This document shows, in pieces, positions 35,525 to 44,487 of a stretch of DNA of 64,000 nt. A model generated the notes under the pieces. It had not been told where the DNA came from, searched no databases, and was given only the letters and a program-made list of their open reading frames with translations. How positions within the stretch are numbered: the first letter of the stretch is position 1; every line of letters begins with the position of its first letter. A program made the position numbers and the translations under genes. Source of the stretch: Roseiarcus sp963767245 (GTDB lineage Bacteria > Pseudomonadota > Alphaproteobacteria > Rhizobiales > Beijerinckiaceae); the NCBI GenBank assembly GCA_963767245.1, contig CAVYDG010000010.1, forward strand, positions 124,001 to 188,000, in the 5' to 3' direction.

Positions 35525-36090
35525 ATCGTCCAGTTGAAAGGCCGCGCGACGCGCGGATCCATCAGTAGCCGGCTGAGCGAAGCGCCGAACAGCGTCCAGG
35601 CGATGCAGCAGGGAATCGCGATCGCGCCGCAGAGGGCGGCGATGAGAAGGACGCCGCCGGCGTAAGAGTCGACGACCCCGGCGTAAGCCGCGAGCGCGCC
35701 AAGCGCCATCGCCCAGGCCTTGGGATTGACCCACTGAAAGCCGGCGGCGGCGAAGAAGCCGATCGGACGGCCGCCGGGTTCAGCCTTGCTGATCGGCTTG
35801 GCGAGCGCGATCTTGAGCGCGAGCCACACCATGTAGAGCGACCCGGCGATCCGCATCAGCGGCAGGATTTGCGGATAGCGGTCGAAGAGGACGCTGAGCC
35901 CGAGTCCGACCAGGGCGATCATCAGCGCGAAACCGAGGACGACGCCGACGAGATGGGGCAGGGTGCGGCCGAATCCGTATTTCACCCCGGACGTCATCAA
36001 CATCAGGTTATTCGGCCCGGGCGTGATTGAGGCGACGAAGGCGAAAGTGACGAACGCCCAAAGGATTTTGGGATGAATGGTCAGCGCCAA
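35479..36090 (-). CDS. LysE-family amino acid exporter
   Basis: 203 residues with the six-helix LysE/RhtB layout; VTFAFVASITPGPNNLMLMTSG near the N-terminus is the family signature, followed by GFALMIALVGLGLSVL and GFQWVNPKAWAMALGALAAY. It exports amino acids or similar metabolites across the inner membrane; the substrate is not predictable. It lies 25 bases downstream of a tetR gene in the same direction, so the regulator probably controls it. Its 3' end is duplicated at the far side of the island. Confidence 0.92.
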   Translation of the reverse strand: MALTIHPKILWAFVTFAFVASITPGPNNLMLMTSGVKYGFGRTLPHLVGVVLGFALMIALVGLGLSVLFDRYPQILPLMRIAGSLYMVWLALKIALAKPISKAEPGGRPIGFFAAAGFQWVNPKAWAMALGALAAYAGVVDSYAGGVLLIAALCGAIAIPCCIAWTLFGASLSRLLMDPRVARPFNWTMAALLVASIAPIFFE

Positions 36091-36115
36091 AGCTCCGCGG
36101 GAAGCGCTTTCGCCC

Positions 36116-36847
36116 TCAGAGCGCGGTCACGTCCTCATCGCCCGCGTCATCCTTGCGTGGCGGGCGGGCGCCGCCGCGCCGGACCCTGCGGCCGGCGGCC
36201 TCGAAGGCCGCCTGCGCGAGCGCGGCAAACGGGCTCGCCAGCGCGCTCAGGCGATCGACGCCCGCGGCCGCCCGCTCGCCGCGCGTCAGGACGCGGTCCA
36301 GCTCCGCCATGGTCTTGGACAGGGCTGGCTCGTCGTCGTCGAGCCAGACATGGATCATGCGCGCCCAGGCCAGCGCCAGACCCTGGAGCTTGACCGCCCC
36401 GGCCGCGCCATGGGCTTCGATGCCGGCGGCCTCGAGCATGAAGCGCATCGAGGACATCGTGACCTGGTTCATCGCCAACGCGGCGGCGGGCTCGCGCTTG
36501 AGCCACGCTACAGCCTCGCGGACGCCCTCGCGATAGGGCGCCATCGCTTCCAGCCGGCGCATCAGGATGTCGAACAGCCGCTCGCGCGGGGTCTCGTCGG
36601 CGAGCTCCTCGCCGTGGTCGTCTAAGACCGCGCGGTCGATGCGGCGTGAGAATCCAGCGAGCACCGCTCCTTTCGAGGGGAAGGCGTCGCGGAAATCGGC
36701 GAGCGAGACGCCGGCCGTCTTGCAGATGTCGCGCACCGAGATGTCCTCGAAGCGCCGCTCGCCTGCGAGCTCCATCATTGCGTCGACGATCTTGCCGCGC
36801 GTGTCGGGCGGGGGCGACTTCGCCTCACTTTTCGGTCTGGTCGCCAT
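36116..36847 (-). CDS. TetR-family transcriptional regulator
   Basis: 243 residues. The N-terminal helix-turn-helix domain (GKIVDAMMELAGERRFEDIS, VRDICKTAGVSLADFRDAFP) is clear; the C-terminal ligand domain is COQ9/TetR_C-like (YREGVREAVAWL; MIHVWLDDDEPALSKTMAEL), and the tail is basic. Gene order suggests control of the lysE-family exporter and of itself. The inducer is unknown. Confidence 0.9.
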   Translation of the reverse strand: MATRPKSEAKSPPPDTRGKIVDAMMELAGERRFEDISVRDICKTAGVSLADFRDAFPSKGAVLAGFSRRIDRAVLDDHGEELADETPRERLFDILMRRLEAMAPYREGVREAVAWLKREPAAALAMNQVTMSSMRFMLEAAGIEAHGAAGAVKLQGLALAWARMIHVWLDDDEPALSKTMAELDRVLTRGERAAAGVDRLSALASPFAALAQAAFEAAGRRVRRGGARPPRKDDAGDEDVTAL

Positions 36848-36908
36848 GTCGCGCTCCTTTTATGCCTCGGCCGCAATGTAGGCGCTCGGCCGCCCGCCGC
36901 CAAGGAAC

Positions 36909-37727
36909 CTATCCCGCCAACTCCGCCGCCCGGGCGCGAGCCGCGGCCGTCGCCCGCGCCAGGAGATCATTGAGCCCCTCGGGACCAAGGAGCACGGCGA
37001 GCGCCGCGGCGGTGGTGCCGCCCGGCGAAGTGACATTGCGCCGCAAGGCCTCGGCGGTGGTGGAGCCGTCGCGGCGCATCAGTTCGGCGGCGCCCTCCAC
37101 GGTTCCGCGCGCGAGGCTCATCGACAGCCCGGGCTCGAGGCCGAGCCGCTCGCCCGCAGCCGCGAGCGCCTCGGTCAGAGCGAAAACATAGGCCGGGCCG
37201 GAGCCGGAAATGGCGGTCACCGCGTCGACCGCGCTTTCATCGTCGAGCCAGTGGAACGTCCCCACGGCGCCGAGCAGGCGCTCGCACCAGCCGCGCTGTT
37301 CGCCGGTCACATTCGGGTTGGCGGCGGCGGCGGTGACGCCCCTGCCGATCGCCGCCGGAAGATTGGGCATCGCCCGCACGACGGCCCGCGCCTGAGGCAA
37401 CCGCGCGGTGAGGTCGACGATGGTCTTGCCGGCGAGGATCGATAGGATCAGCGTGCGCTCGGCCGCGAGGGCGGAGATCCCGGGCGCAACATTGTCGAGG
37501 CTCTGTGGCTTGACGGCGAGAACCAGCATCTCGGGCGGGGACACGGCGTCTCGAGGATTGAGCGCAAGTCCCCGGCTCGCCGCGAGCGCAGCGATCTCGG
37601 GCGACGGGGCGGGCTCGAGGATGATGAGCGACGACGGCTGGAGACCGGCCTCGAGCCAGCCGTGCGCCATCGCTGCGCCCATCTTGCCGGCCCCAACCAG
37701 GACGAGGCGCGCCGGCCATTGCGTCAT
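36909..37727 (-). CDS. proC: pyrroline-5-carboxylate reductase
   Basis: 272 residues. Rossmann motif LVLVGAGKMGAAMAHGW at the N-terminus, AVKPQSL, and the C-terminal signature ISGSGPAYVFALTEALAAAG plus DLLARATAAARARAAEL. Catalyses NAD(P)H-dependent reduction of 1-pyrroline-5-carboxylate to proline in the cytoplasm. The ATG at 37727 has GGAG about 7 bases upstream. Transcribed toward the tetR gene, 61 bases away. Confidence 0.96.
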   Translation of the reverse strand: MTQWPARLVLVGAGKMGAAMAHGWLEAGLQPSSLIILEPAPSPEIAALAASRGLALNPRDAVSPPEMLVLAVKPQSLDNVAPGISALAAERTLILSILAGKTIVDLTARLPQARAVVRAMPNLPAAIGRGVTAAAANPNVTGEQRGWCERLLGAVGTFHWLDDESAVDAVTAISGSGPAYVFALTEALAAAGERLGLEPGLSMSLARGTVEGAAELMRRDGSTTAEALRRNVTSPGGTTAAALAVLLGPEGLNDLLARATAAARARAAELAG

Positions 37728-38029
37728 CAGGGAACTCCTGCTCAAGCTCCGGCGAAACGCCGGAACAAACTCGATCTCGTCGCGTTTTTGCCTCGATCCT
37801 TAGCATTCCGCAAACAAGTTTCGCATAGACCGGGCGGCGAAATGTGGCGAAATAAAGCGTTGCGCCTGACAAATGTGTTCGGCTAAAAGGGCTTCTCGGG
37901 CGGCGGCCGGCTCCGCGTTTCCGCGCTCGCGTTTTCGTGAAGGCCAGTGGCGCGTTTCCGTGCGGTAACCTTCGCGAAACCGTTAAGTTTCATGGTAAGA
38001 CAATGACGAGCTGAGAGGCGAGGGGCGGG

Positions 38030-38653
38030 ATGAAGACGAGTGTTTTCTTTGTGGGAATTGCGTTGGCCGCGAGCGCGCTGGTCAGCGCCTGCACGCCGGT
38101 CATCCAATCGGGCCTTCCCGACCCGCAACTCTCGGCGCGCGACAAACAAATGATGGCGCTCGCCGAGCCCGACGAGTTTCGCATCCCCACCCAGCGCAGC
38201 ATAGTTCAGTATCAAACGCCGGAGAAGCCGGGCACGATCGTCGTCGATACCGGTCAGAACTATCTCTATTACATTCTGCCCCATGGCCAGGCGATCCAAT
38301 ACCGGATCGCAAGCGGCGCCGAGTATATGGGGTGGACCGGCCGCGCCGAGGTCGGAGCGATGAAGGAATGGCCGACCTGGATGCCGACCGAGTCGATCAT
38401 GGAGCGTTGGCCGCAGTTCCAGGTCTATAAGCAGCATGGGCCGCTCGAGGGCCGCTGGGACAATCCGCTTGGCGCGCGCGCCCTCTACCTCTTTGTCGAC
38501 AACAAGGACACGCTGATCCGCATTCACGGGACCAACGAGCCGTCGGAAATCGGCGGGCACGTGTCGTCAGGGTGCATCCGCATGCGCGACATGGACGCGA
38601 TCGACCTTTATGGCCGCGTGCACATCGGAACGCCGGTCATGGTGATCGGCTAG
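38030..38653 (+). CDS. L,D-transpeptidase (YkuD family), lipoprotein
   Basis: 207 residues. A lipobox-like signal (FVGIALAASALVSAC, Cys 21) is followed by the YkuD domain: GTIVVDTGQNYLYYIL, then IRIHGTNEP and the catalytic SSGCIRM. Such enzymes form 3-3 crosslinks in peptidoglycan or attach proteins to it, acting in the periplasm; rhizobial cells depend heavily on L,D-transpeptidases at the growing pole. The GGCGGG before the ATG is a plausible ribosome site. Single gene. Confidence 0.93.
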   Translation: MKTSVFFVGIALAASALVSACTPVIQSGLPDPQLSARDKQMMALAEPDEFRIPTQRSIVQYQTPEKPGTIVVDTGQNYLYYILPHGQAIQYRIASGAEYMGWTGRAEVGAMKEWPTWMPTESIMERWPQFQVYKQHGPLEGRWDNPLGARALYLFVDNKDTLIRIHGTNEPSEIGGHVSSGCIRMRDMDAIDLYGRVHIGTPVMVIG

Positions 38654-38928
38654 GCCCGGAGCAGGCCGATCCCGCAGTTTTCTTGTCCGCCCGCAGCGTG
38701 CGCGCTGACCGGCCTGCGAAGCGTAGATCGCCGTCCGCGGCCGATCTATCGCAGCCGACCGATTCGCACGGCTTGGCATAACTTCGGCGAAATAGCATTT
38801 TCAATGCGGGCGGCGATTCCCGGTGATCCGGCAAAACCCCGTTGGGCGATGACCAATGGCGGCGACAGGCCGGATGCCCCCGGAAACAGTAGCTCGCTGT
38901 GTTTCTTTTTTCTGGCCCCTAACCTTGC

Positions 38929-39395
38929 ATGTTGCGCATTGAGTTCGATGATCTTTCGCGACCCTCCGTGAACGCGCTTCTCGCAGAGCACATACGAAAC
39001 ATGCACGAGCTATCGCGGCCCGATCAGGTCTTCGCGTTGGATGCGAGTAAGCTCAAAGCGCCCGACGTGTCTTTCTGGACGGCATGGAACGGCAAATTGC
39101 TGTTTGGCTGCGCGGCCCTCAAAGAGCTCTCGTCGACGCAGGGCGAGATCAAGTCCATGCGGACGCCGAGCGCACGGCGCAGAACGGGGGCTGGTCGGGC
39201 GCTTCTGAATCACGTCATCGATGTTGCTCGTTCTCGCGAGTATCAGGTTCCGGCCGCCACCCCGCATTCGAGCCAGCCCAGACGCTTTATCGCAGCGCAG
39301 GCTTCAAGCTTTGCGGTCCGTTCGGGGCGTACCGGGAAAACGGGAATAGCGTGTTCATGTCACTCTCGCTCTCACCGGCCAGTGCGGCGGTTTGA
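38929..39395 (+). pseudogene. GNAT-family N-acetyltransferase, internally deleted
   Basis: The 5' part encodes MLRIEFDDLSRPSVNALLAE, RNMHELSRPDQVFALDAS and KSMRTPSARRRTGAGRALL (acetyl-CoA loop). After SREYQ (39245) the frame changes and continues as RHPAFEPAQTLYRSAGFKLC and GAYRENGNSVFMSLSLSP. Compared with the usual GNAT sequence, the stretch encoding about LYLETG is replaced by GTTCC, a net loss of roughly 13 bases, so this is a genuine deletion rather than a single-base error. Confidence 0.8.
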
Positions 39396-39859
39396 GCCGG
39401 ATCGAGGAGGGTCTTACGGCGTATCCCGTCGGCGATCATGTCGAGATTTTGTCGCCATGCGTCCGTCGCATGGATGCGCAAGCCAGCCGGCGCCACAATC
39501 CCTTCAAGACGGAACAGGGCGCTTTCGCGCTGGAACAGGGATAATTACCGGCCGGAACAGGGAGCGCGTTCGTCTTCGCCACAATTGCCCCCAAACCGCC
39601 TATTGGCCGCGAAACCCATGTTCGCCGCGCATGGCGGGAGTCGCCGGCGCTTCCGGACTAGCGGCGCGGCTGCCCTCCCAAGCGGGAGGGATGCGCTAGG
39701 GTCGAGAATCAATTGGCATATGCATGCGAGTCCGACCGGGTGGGAAGCGGACGTTCGAAGGCGGGCGCGACGGACGATGACAACGCGCAAATAGCGGTCG
39801 TTCGCATAATCAACGAACTATTATTGTCATTTCTGCCAAGGCGGAATCGTCAGCGCGAT
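39396..39859. other. intergenic region with dispersed repeat
   Basis: 464 bases between the broken GNAT gene and the oxidoreductase. It holds repeat copy 2 (39495-39567); otherwise no gene, promoter or terminator that I can support. Confidence 0.45.
39495..39567 (-). repeat. dispersed repeat with TGTTCC boxes, copy 2
   Basis: In reverse complement it reads CTCCCTGTTCCGG, TAATTAT, CCTGTTCCAGCGCGAAA, CCTGTTCCG and ATTGTGGCG, matching 34166-34240 in order and spacing. Confidence 0.65.
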
Positions 39860-41266
39860 TCACGCTTGGGGGTACACTCGGCCGCCTACTTCCAGATTGA
39901 GCTGCTGGGCGGCACGGTATGCCGCGCGCCCGGGCATAGCGGCATAGGTGGGAAATGAGAGCGGAACCCGGGCCAGGTCGTCCACTCGCATCCCTGCGGC
40001 AATGGCGACCGCAACCACCTGGACGATCTCGACCGCCCGCTCGCCAACAACGTGGCAGCCCAGGATCGCGCCGGTCGCGCGGTCCGCGATCAGCTTGCAG
40101 AATCCGGCCGTCCGGCCGTCGATAATCGTGCGGGTGGTCTCGTTGAAGCGCACCACGGCGACAACCGCATCGTGGGTTTCGCGGGCCTTCGCCTCGGTCA
40201 GGCCGACTTGGGCATATTCCGGCTCGGTGAAGTTGCCGATTGGACTTACCAGATCCACAGGAGTCGTGGTGGCACCGAGCACGGCGTTCGTGGCCGCCAC
40301 CAACCCGCCCTCGATCGCCTGCGGGACCAACATCAGGCGCCCGGTGATGTCGCCCGCTGCGTAGATGTGCGGCGCAGAAGTCCGCAGCGAGGAGTCCACG
40401 CGCACATAACCCCGCACATCGGTCTCGACGCCTGCTCTCGCCAGATTGAGCCCGGCAGCGTCGGCCACCCAGCCCACCGCGACGAAGGCGACCGCGGCCT
40501 CAGCACTGTCCCGTGCGCCCTCTTTCGAGAAGACCATTCGCACGCCGCCCGGCGTCTTCTCAAACGATTCGATGGCGCCGAAACCCTCGCGCACCGCGAT
40601 GCCCGCCCCGCGGAAGGCGGCAGCGACAGCCGCCGATACGTCTTCGTCCTCAGTCGGCAGGATGCGCGGTCCGGCCTGGAAAAGCTGGACCTCCGAGCCA
40701 AACGCATTGAAGATCGAGGCGAGTTGGACCCCAGTCGCTCCCCCACCGATGACCAACATTGACGGCGGGACCGCAGTTGCGCTCCAGGCATCGCTGTGGG
40801 TAGCGGTCAACTCGAAGCCGGGAACCGATAGGTGCCGGCTCATGCCGCCCGCGCAAAGGATGATCTTGTCTGCATGGAGCCGCAGCCCACTCTCGGTTTC
40901 GATGGTGTGCGGATCGACAAAGCGTGCGGCGCCGGCCTGCTCGTAAACCGTCACTCCTAGACGGTCCATGTCCTCACGCCGAAGCGAAAAGGTGCGCACG
41001 TCGGCGACCACCTCACGGACGCGCGCGAGCAGCCGAGGATAGTTGAGCATCGGCTCGCTCACGGCGATGCCGTACTGACCGAGCTGGCGAGCTTCTCGGA
41101 TCAGCCGGGCAGCATGGGCCAATGTCCGCACCGGAACTGGTCCGTCGGTCGCCGCCATGCCGCCAAACTCGTCGCGGGTTACGAGCGTCGTCTTCGCGCC
41201 CAGCTCGGCCGCACGTCGCGCCGCGAACACACCGGCCGGCCCGGCGCCAATAATGATGACGTCCAT
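39860..41266 (-). CDS. FAD-dependent pyridine nucleotide oxidoreductase without redox disulfide
   Basis: 468 residues with the lipoamide dehydrogenase/mercuric reductase fold: FAD motif VIIIGAGPAGVFAARRA, NAD(P) motif MLVIGGGATGVQLASIF, and the second FAD motif IYAAGDITGRLMLVPQA. Where these enzymes carry C-x4-C, the sequence is GGMAATDGPVPVRTL (residues 35-49) with no Cys, and the C-terminal His-Pro-Thr-x2-Glu is SFPTYAAMP, so dithiol chemistry is lost. It probably transfers electrons from NAD(P)H to another acceptor. The ATG at 41266 starts at the Rossmann strand. Confidence 0.85.
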   Translation of the reverse strand: MDVIIIGAGPAGVFAARRAAELGAKTTLVTRDEFGGMAATDGPVPVRTLAHAARLIREARQLGQYGIAVSEPMLNYPRLLARVREVVADVRTFSLRREDMDRLGVTVYEQAGAARFVDPHTIETESGLRLHADKIILCAGGMSRHLSVPGFELTATHSDAWSATAVPPSMLVIGGGATGVQLASIFNAFGSEVQLFQAGPRILPTEDEDVSAAVAAAFRGAGIAVREGFGAIESFEKTPGGVRMVFSKEGARDSAEAAVAFVAVGWVADAAGLNLARAGVETDVRGYVRVDSSLRTSAPHIYAAGDITGRLMLVPQAIEGGLVAATNAVLGATTTPVDLVSPIGNFTEPEYAQVGLTEAKARETHDAVVAVVRFNETTRTIIDGRTAGFCKLIADRATGAILGCHVVGERAVEIVQVVAVAIAAGMRVDDLARVPLSFPTYAAMPGRAAYRAAQQLNLEVGGRVYPQA

Positions 41267-41309
41267 CAGTCTTCGCTCTCCTGACACTGGCCTGGGGCAG
41301 AGCCGCGCC

Positions 41310-41480
41310 TCATCCGCCGTCGCCGTCACGAGCGGGATGAATGGCCTGGGCACGGTCACCCGCGAGCGTGGCGCGGGTGAGGAGCTCGCGGGCCCGCGGC
41401 GTCTGGCGGACTTCGAGATTCCTCATAGCCAGCCACCGCGCCCGATCCGGGTTCCCGCCTACCTCAAGCCAGAATTCCAT
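41310..41480 (-). pseudogene. gene remnant (C-terminal fragment)
   Basis: A 56-codon stretch from ATG 41480 encodes MEFWLEVGGNPDRARWLAMR and NLEVRQTPRARELLTRA, a helix pair resembling the last unit of a TPR-like protein. The frame is open a little further upstream (AGLVERHLEAFADHA) but no start or complete domain is visible before the AMP nucleosidase stop. It directly precedes the oxidoreductase and is probably a relic of its former neighbour. Confidence 0.4.
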
Positions 41481-41596
41481 CGCGTGGTCGGCGAAGGCCT
41501 CAAGATGCCGCTCGACCAGTCCGGCTGGCGCGTGTCCCCCAAGTGTACGAGATGGACCCGCTTCTGGGCGCCCGGCGGTGATGATCAGCTAACCCC

Positions 41597-43078
41597 TCAC
41601 CGGAACGGCGGCTCGTCGAAGCTTCTGAGCTTGCGCGAATGCAGCGCGTCGTCGGTGCTTTGCAGGAGGCCTATTGCCGCGATGCCGATCTGCAGATGCT
41701 CGGCGATCGCGCGCTCGTAGAAGGCGTTGGCGGCGCCGGGCAGCTTGATCTCGCCATGCAGCGGCTTGTCGGACACGCATAGAAGCGTGCCGTAAGGCAC
41801 CCTCATGCGGAAGCCCTGCGTGGCGATGGTCGCCGATTCCATGTCGACGGCGATCGCACGTGAGATGTTGATGATCCGGCGCTCCTGCGACCAGCGCAAT
41901 TCCCAATTGCGATCGTCGTTGGTGACGACGGTGCCGGTGCGCAAGCGACGCTTCAGCGCCTCGCCCCGGTCGCCGGTGATCTTCGCCACCGCCTCCTGTA
42001 ACGCGACCTGCACTTCGGCCAGCGCCGGGATCGGCGTCATCAGCGGCACGGCGTCGTCGAGGATGTGGTCGCCACGCAGATAAGCGTGCGCGAGCACATA
42101 GTCGCCGATCACCTGCGACTGCCGAAGCCCGGCGCAATGGCCGATCATGAGCCAGCAATGAGGCCTCAGGACCGCGATGTGGTCGGTGATGGTCTTGGCG
42201 TTCGAGGGCCCGACGCCAATGTTGACGAGACTGATCCCGCGCCCATCGGCGCGCACGCAATGGTAGGCCGGCATCTGGAACCGATGCCAGGCGACGGCCG
42301 CCGCGCGCGCTTCCGCCTCCGCCGGCGGGACCGACGCGTCGATGACGACGTTGCCGGGCAGAATCACTTTCTGCACCCCCGCTCCGGCATGCAGCTGCTT
42401 CAAGCCCCAGTGCACGAACTGGTCGACATAGCGGTGATAGTTGGTGAGCAGCACCCAGGGCTGCATCGCCCGCCAGTCGGAGCCGGTGTAGTGGACGAGG
42501 CGGCGCAGCGAATAGTCGACGCGGGGCGCATCGAACAGGGCGAGCGGCCGTTCGGGGCCGAAGTCGAACTCGCCGTCCGCGGTTTCGTCGCCGATCGTCG
42601 CCAGCGACGGGACGGGAAAGAAACGCGCGAGCTCCGCGACGTCAGCGCCGCCCCGGGTCAGTTCATCGCCGCTTTCGATCACATAGGGGTAGGGGATCTC
42701 CGGCGCGCCGACGCCGACCTCCATTGTGGCGCCGTATTCGCTGACCAGCGGCTGGAGCTGCTCGAGCAGGTAGGCGCGGAACTCCTCCGGCTGGGTGACA
42801 GTGGTAGCGTAGACGCCAGGCTCGCTGAATTTCGCGAACGCCCGCGGGCTGGAAAGCGCCGGGCCGGTGGGGTCATAGGTCAGACGGAGCTCGGGATAGC
42901 GGAACAGGGCGCGCGTCGCTGACGACGGCGGCTCGCCGTCCTTGAGGAAGCGCTCGACCGCGCCGCGCAAGGCCTGTGTGGCGTCGTCGTAGAGGCGGGC
43001 GAGACGGTCGATTGCCTCGTCGGGCGTCGTCACCCGCTCGAACGGGCCCCGGACGGTGTCGATCGACGGGATATGCAC
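41597..43078 (-). CDS. amn: AMP nucleosidase
   Basis: 493 residues from a GTG at 43078, chosen because GAGGAG lies 9 bases upstream and the family begins about there. The N-terminal domain (DEAIDRLARLYDDATQAL, FRYPELRLTYDPTG) is specific to AMP nucleosidase; the C-terminal phosphorylase-like domain has NIGVGPSNAKTITDHIAVLR, MIGHCAGLR and AVDMESATIATQG. It hydrolyses AMP to adenine and ribose 5-phosphate in the cytoplasm, adjusting adenylate pools. A RidA gene precedes it with a 61-base gap in the same direction. Confidence 0.95.
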   Translation of the reverse strand: MHIPSIDTVRGPFERVTTPDEAIDRLARLYDDATQALRGAVERFLKDGEPPSSATRALFRYPELRLTYDPTGPALSSPRAFAKFSEPGVYATTVTQPEEFRAYLLEQLQPLVSEYGATMEVGVGAPEIPYPYVIESGDELTRGGADVAELARFFPVPSLATIGDETADGEFDFGPERPLALFDAPRVDYSLRRLVHYTGSDWRAMQPWVLLTNYHRYVDQFVHWGLKQLHAGAGVQKVILPGNVVIDASVPPAEAEARAAAVAWHRFQMPAYHCVRADGRGISLVNIGVGPSNAKTITDHIAVLRPHCWLMIGHCAGLRQSQVIGDYVLAHAYLRGDHILDDAVPLMTPIPALAEVQVALQEAVAKITGDRGEALKRRLRTGTVVTNDDRNWELRWSQERRIINISRAIAVDMESATIATQGFRMRVPYGTLLCVSDKPLHGEIKLPGAANAFYERAIAEHLQIGIAAIGLLQSTDDALHSRKLRSFDEPPFR

Positions 43079-43139
43079 CGGAGCAGGCTCCTCGTCAGTC
43101 AGACCAGGCTCGCGTCGCGGACCCGGCCGCGGCGCGGCT

Positions 43140-43493
43140 TTACGTCCTGGCCGCGATGCAGGCGATCTCGACCGTGTAGGCGGGCGCGGCGAGCTTGGCC
43201 TCGACGGTCGCGCGGGCGGGCGCATGGCCGGGCGGGACCCATGCGTCCCAGATCGCATTCATTTCGGCAAAGGTCGCGATGTCGGCGAGATAGATGGTGG
43301 TCGAAAGGATCCTGGTCTTGTCCGAACCGGCTTCGGCAAGGAGACGGTCGATCTGGGCCAGGATCTCTTTTGTCTGCTCGCCGACGCTCTTGCCTTTCGG
43401 CTGTTGGGCGACCTGGCCGGCGAGGTAGACCGTTGAGCCATGAACCACGGCCTGCGACATGCGCGGGCCGGCCTGAAGTCTCGCGATCGTCAT
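43140..43493 (-). CDS. RidA-family protein (enamine/imine deaminase)
   Basis: 117 residues matching the YjgF/YER057c/UK114 fold: MSQAVVHGSTVYLAGQVAQQ, TKEILAQIDRLLAEAGSD, ILSTTIYLADIATFAEMN and PARATVEAKLAAPAYTVEI with the conserved Arg. RidA proteins hydrolyse reactive 2-aminoacrylate-type enamines. The C-terminal Glu motif is VEIACIA. It lies between DUF1993 and amn genes, all on the minus strand. Confidence 0.93.
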   Translation of the reverse strand: MTIARLQAGPRMSQAVVHGSTVYLAGQVAQQPKGKSVGEQTKEILAQIDRLLAEAGSDKTRILSTTIYLADIATFAEMNAIWDAWVPPGHAPARATVEAKLAAPAYTVEIACIAART

Positions 43494-43518
43494 GGGCTCA
43501 TTCTCGAACAGTGAAGTC

Positions 43519-44043
43519 TCAAACCCGGACCATGCCGGGGACCGCGCCGATGAAATTGCGCTTGCCGATCTCGACCCCGCCGGCGCGCAGGATGTCGTAA
43601 GCGGTCGTCAAATGAAAGTAGAAGTTCGGCATCGCGAAATGTAGCAGATAGGTCGCGCCGTCGGCCTTGAGCTTGCCGCCCCCGGCGGGAATGACGATCT
43701 CGCGCGTCTCGCCGCCCTCCATCGCTTTGGGGTCGATCGACTTCAGCATCTCGAGCGTCGCTTTGATGCGTTCGCGCAGTTCGGCGATGGTCGTCTCCTT
43801 GTCCTCCTTGGCCGGCGGCTGCTGGCCGGCGAGCCGGAATGACGAGTTCTTGGCGTGATCGCAGAAACTCTGGATTTGCCGGGCAAGCGGAAACATGTCG
43901 GGACTCAACTTGATCGCAAGATAATTCGCCGGGTCGAACTTCCGCGCCTGCGCGTGTTCCTCCGCCTTGTCGAGGACGCCCAGAAACGCGTTGAGCCCGC
44001 GCTCGTACACCGGCACGCTGCATTGGTAGAGCGAAAGTGACAT
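43519..44043 (-). CDS. DUF1993 family protein
   Basis: 174 residues: MSLSLYQCSVPVYERGLNAF, LSPDMFPLARQIQSFCDHAK and LLHFAMPNFYFHLTTAYDIL are typical of DUF1993, a DinB-like four-helix family of unknown function with conserved His residues (FCDHA, FYFHL) that may bind metal. It ends 25 bases before the RidA gene. No membrane segment. Confidence 0.87.
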   Translation of the reverse strand: MSLSLYQCSVPVYERGLNAFLGVLDKAEEHAQARKFDPANYLAIKLSPDMFPLARQIQSFCDHAKNSSFRLAGQQPPAKEDKETTIAELRERIKATLEMLKSIDPKAMEGGETREIVIPAGGGKLKADGATYLLHFAMPNFYFHLTTAYDILRAGGVEIGKRNFIGAVPGMVRV

Positions 44044-44151
44044 GAGCTTCAACTTCCTCCCGAAAATCGCCCCATCCCGCTGCGGGAAGCCATGCATGCA
44101 CCGAAAATGTGACGATATCAACTTGGGCCGGGCGGGCCGCCGGGGCGCCGG

Positions 44152-44448
44152 TCAGGCTTTCGGCTCGGGCTCTCCGAGATAGGACTCGACGATCGGACGT
44201 GTCTCGCTGCTCGCGACCACAGGTACGATCTCGAACGTCACGCCGCAGCCGCGCCATTGAAGAATCCAGGCCTGGATGAGCCGGAGGTCGTCGCAGCGCA
44301 TGAGCTGGAAGCAGCGGGAAAAGTTGGGCTCGACCCAGCTGTCGACATAGTCGAGCCCTTCCGGCAGCGACCGGCCGCCGTCGCGCAGGCGCCGGTAGAC
44401 CGGGACCATGTCGTCGTCGCGGAAACGCTCGATCACCATGAACAGCAT
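44152..44448 (-). CDS. DUF3303-like protein
   Basis: 98 residues resembling DUF3303: MLFMVIERFRDDDMVPVYRR, LDYVDSWVEPNFSRCFQLM and LIQAWILQWRGCGVTFEIVP. Ferredoxin-like alpha/beta small protein of unknown function, common in rhizobia. It lies 39 bases downstream of the GFA-family gene and may be cotranscribed with it. Confidence 0.85.
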   Translation of the reverse strand: MLFMVIERFRDDDMVPVYRRLRDGGRSLPEGLDYVDSWVEPNFSRCFQLMRCDDLRLIQAWILQWRGCGVTFEIVPVVASSETRPIVESYLGEPEPKA

Positions 44449-44487
44449 CGTCGTCGCGCCTTCCTGTCCGAACTCCGGCGGGCTCGG

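Noticed and set aside
38654..38928. Possible small gene between the L,D-transpeptidase and the GNAT gene
   Set aside because: Only short frames with unlikely composition; no ribosome site or conserved product.
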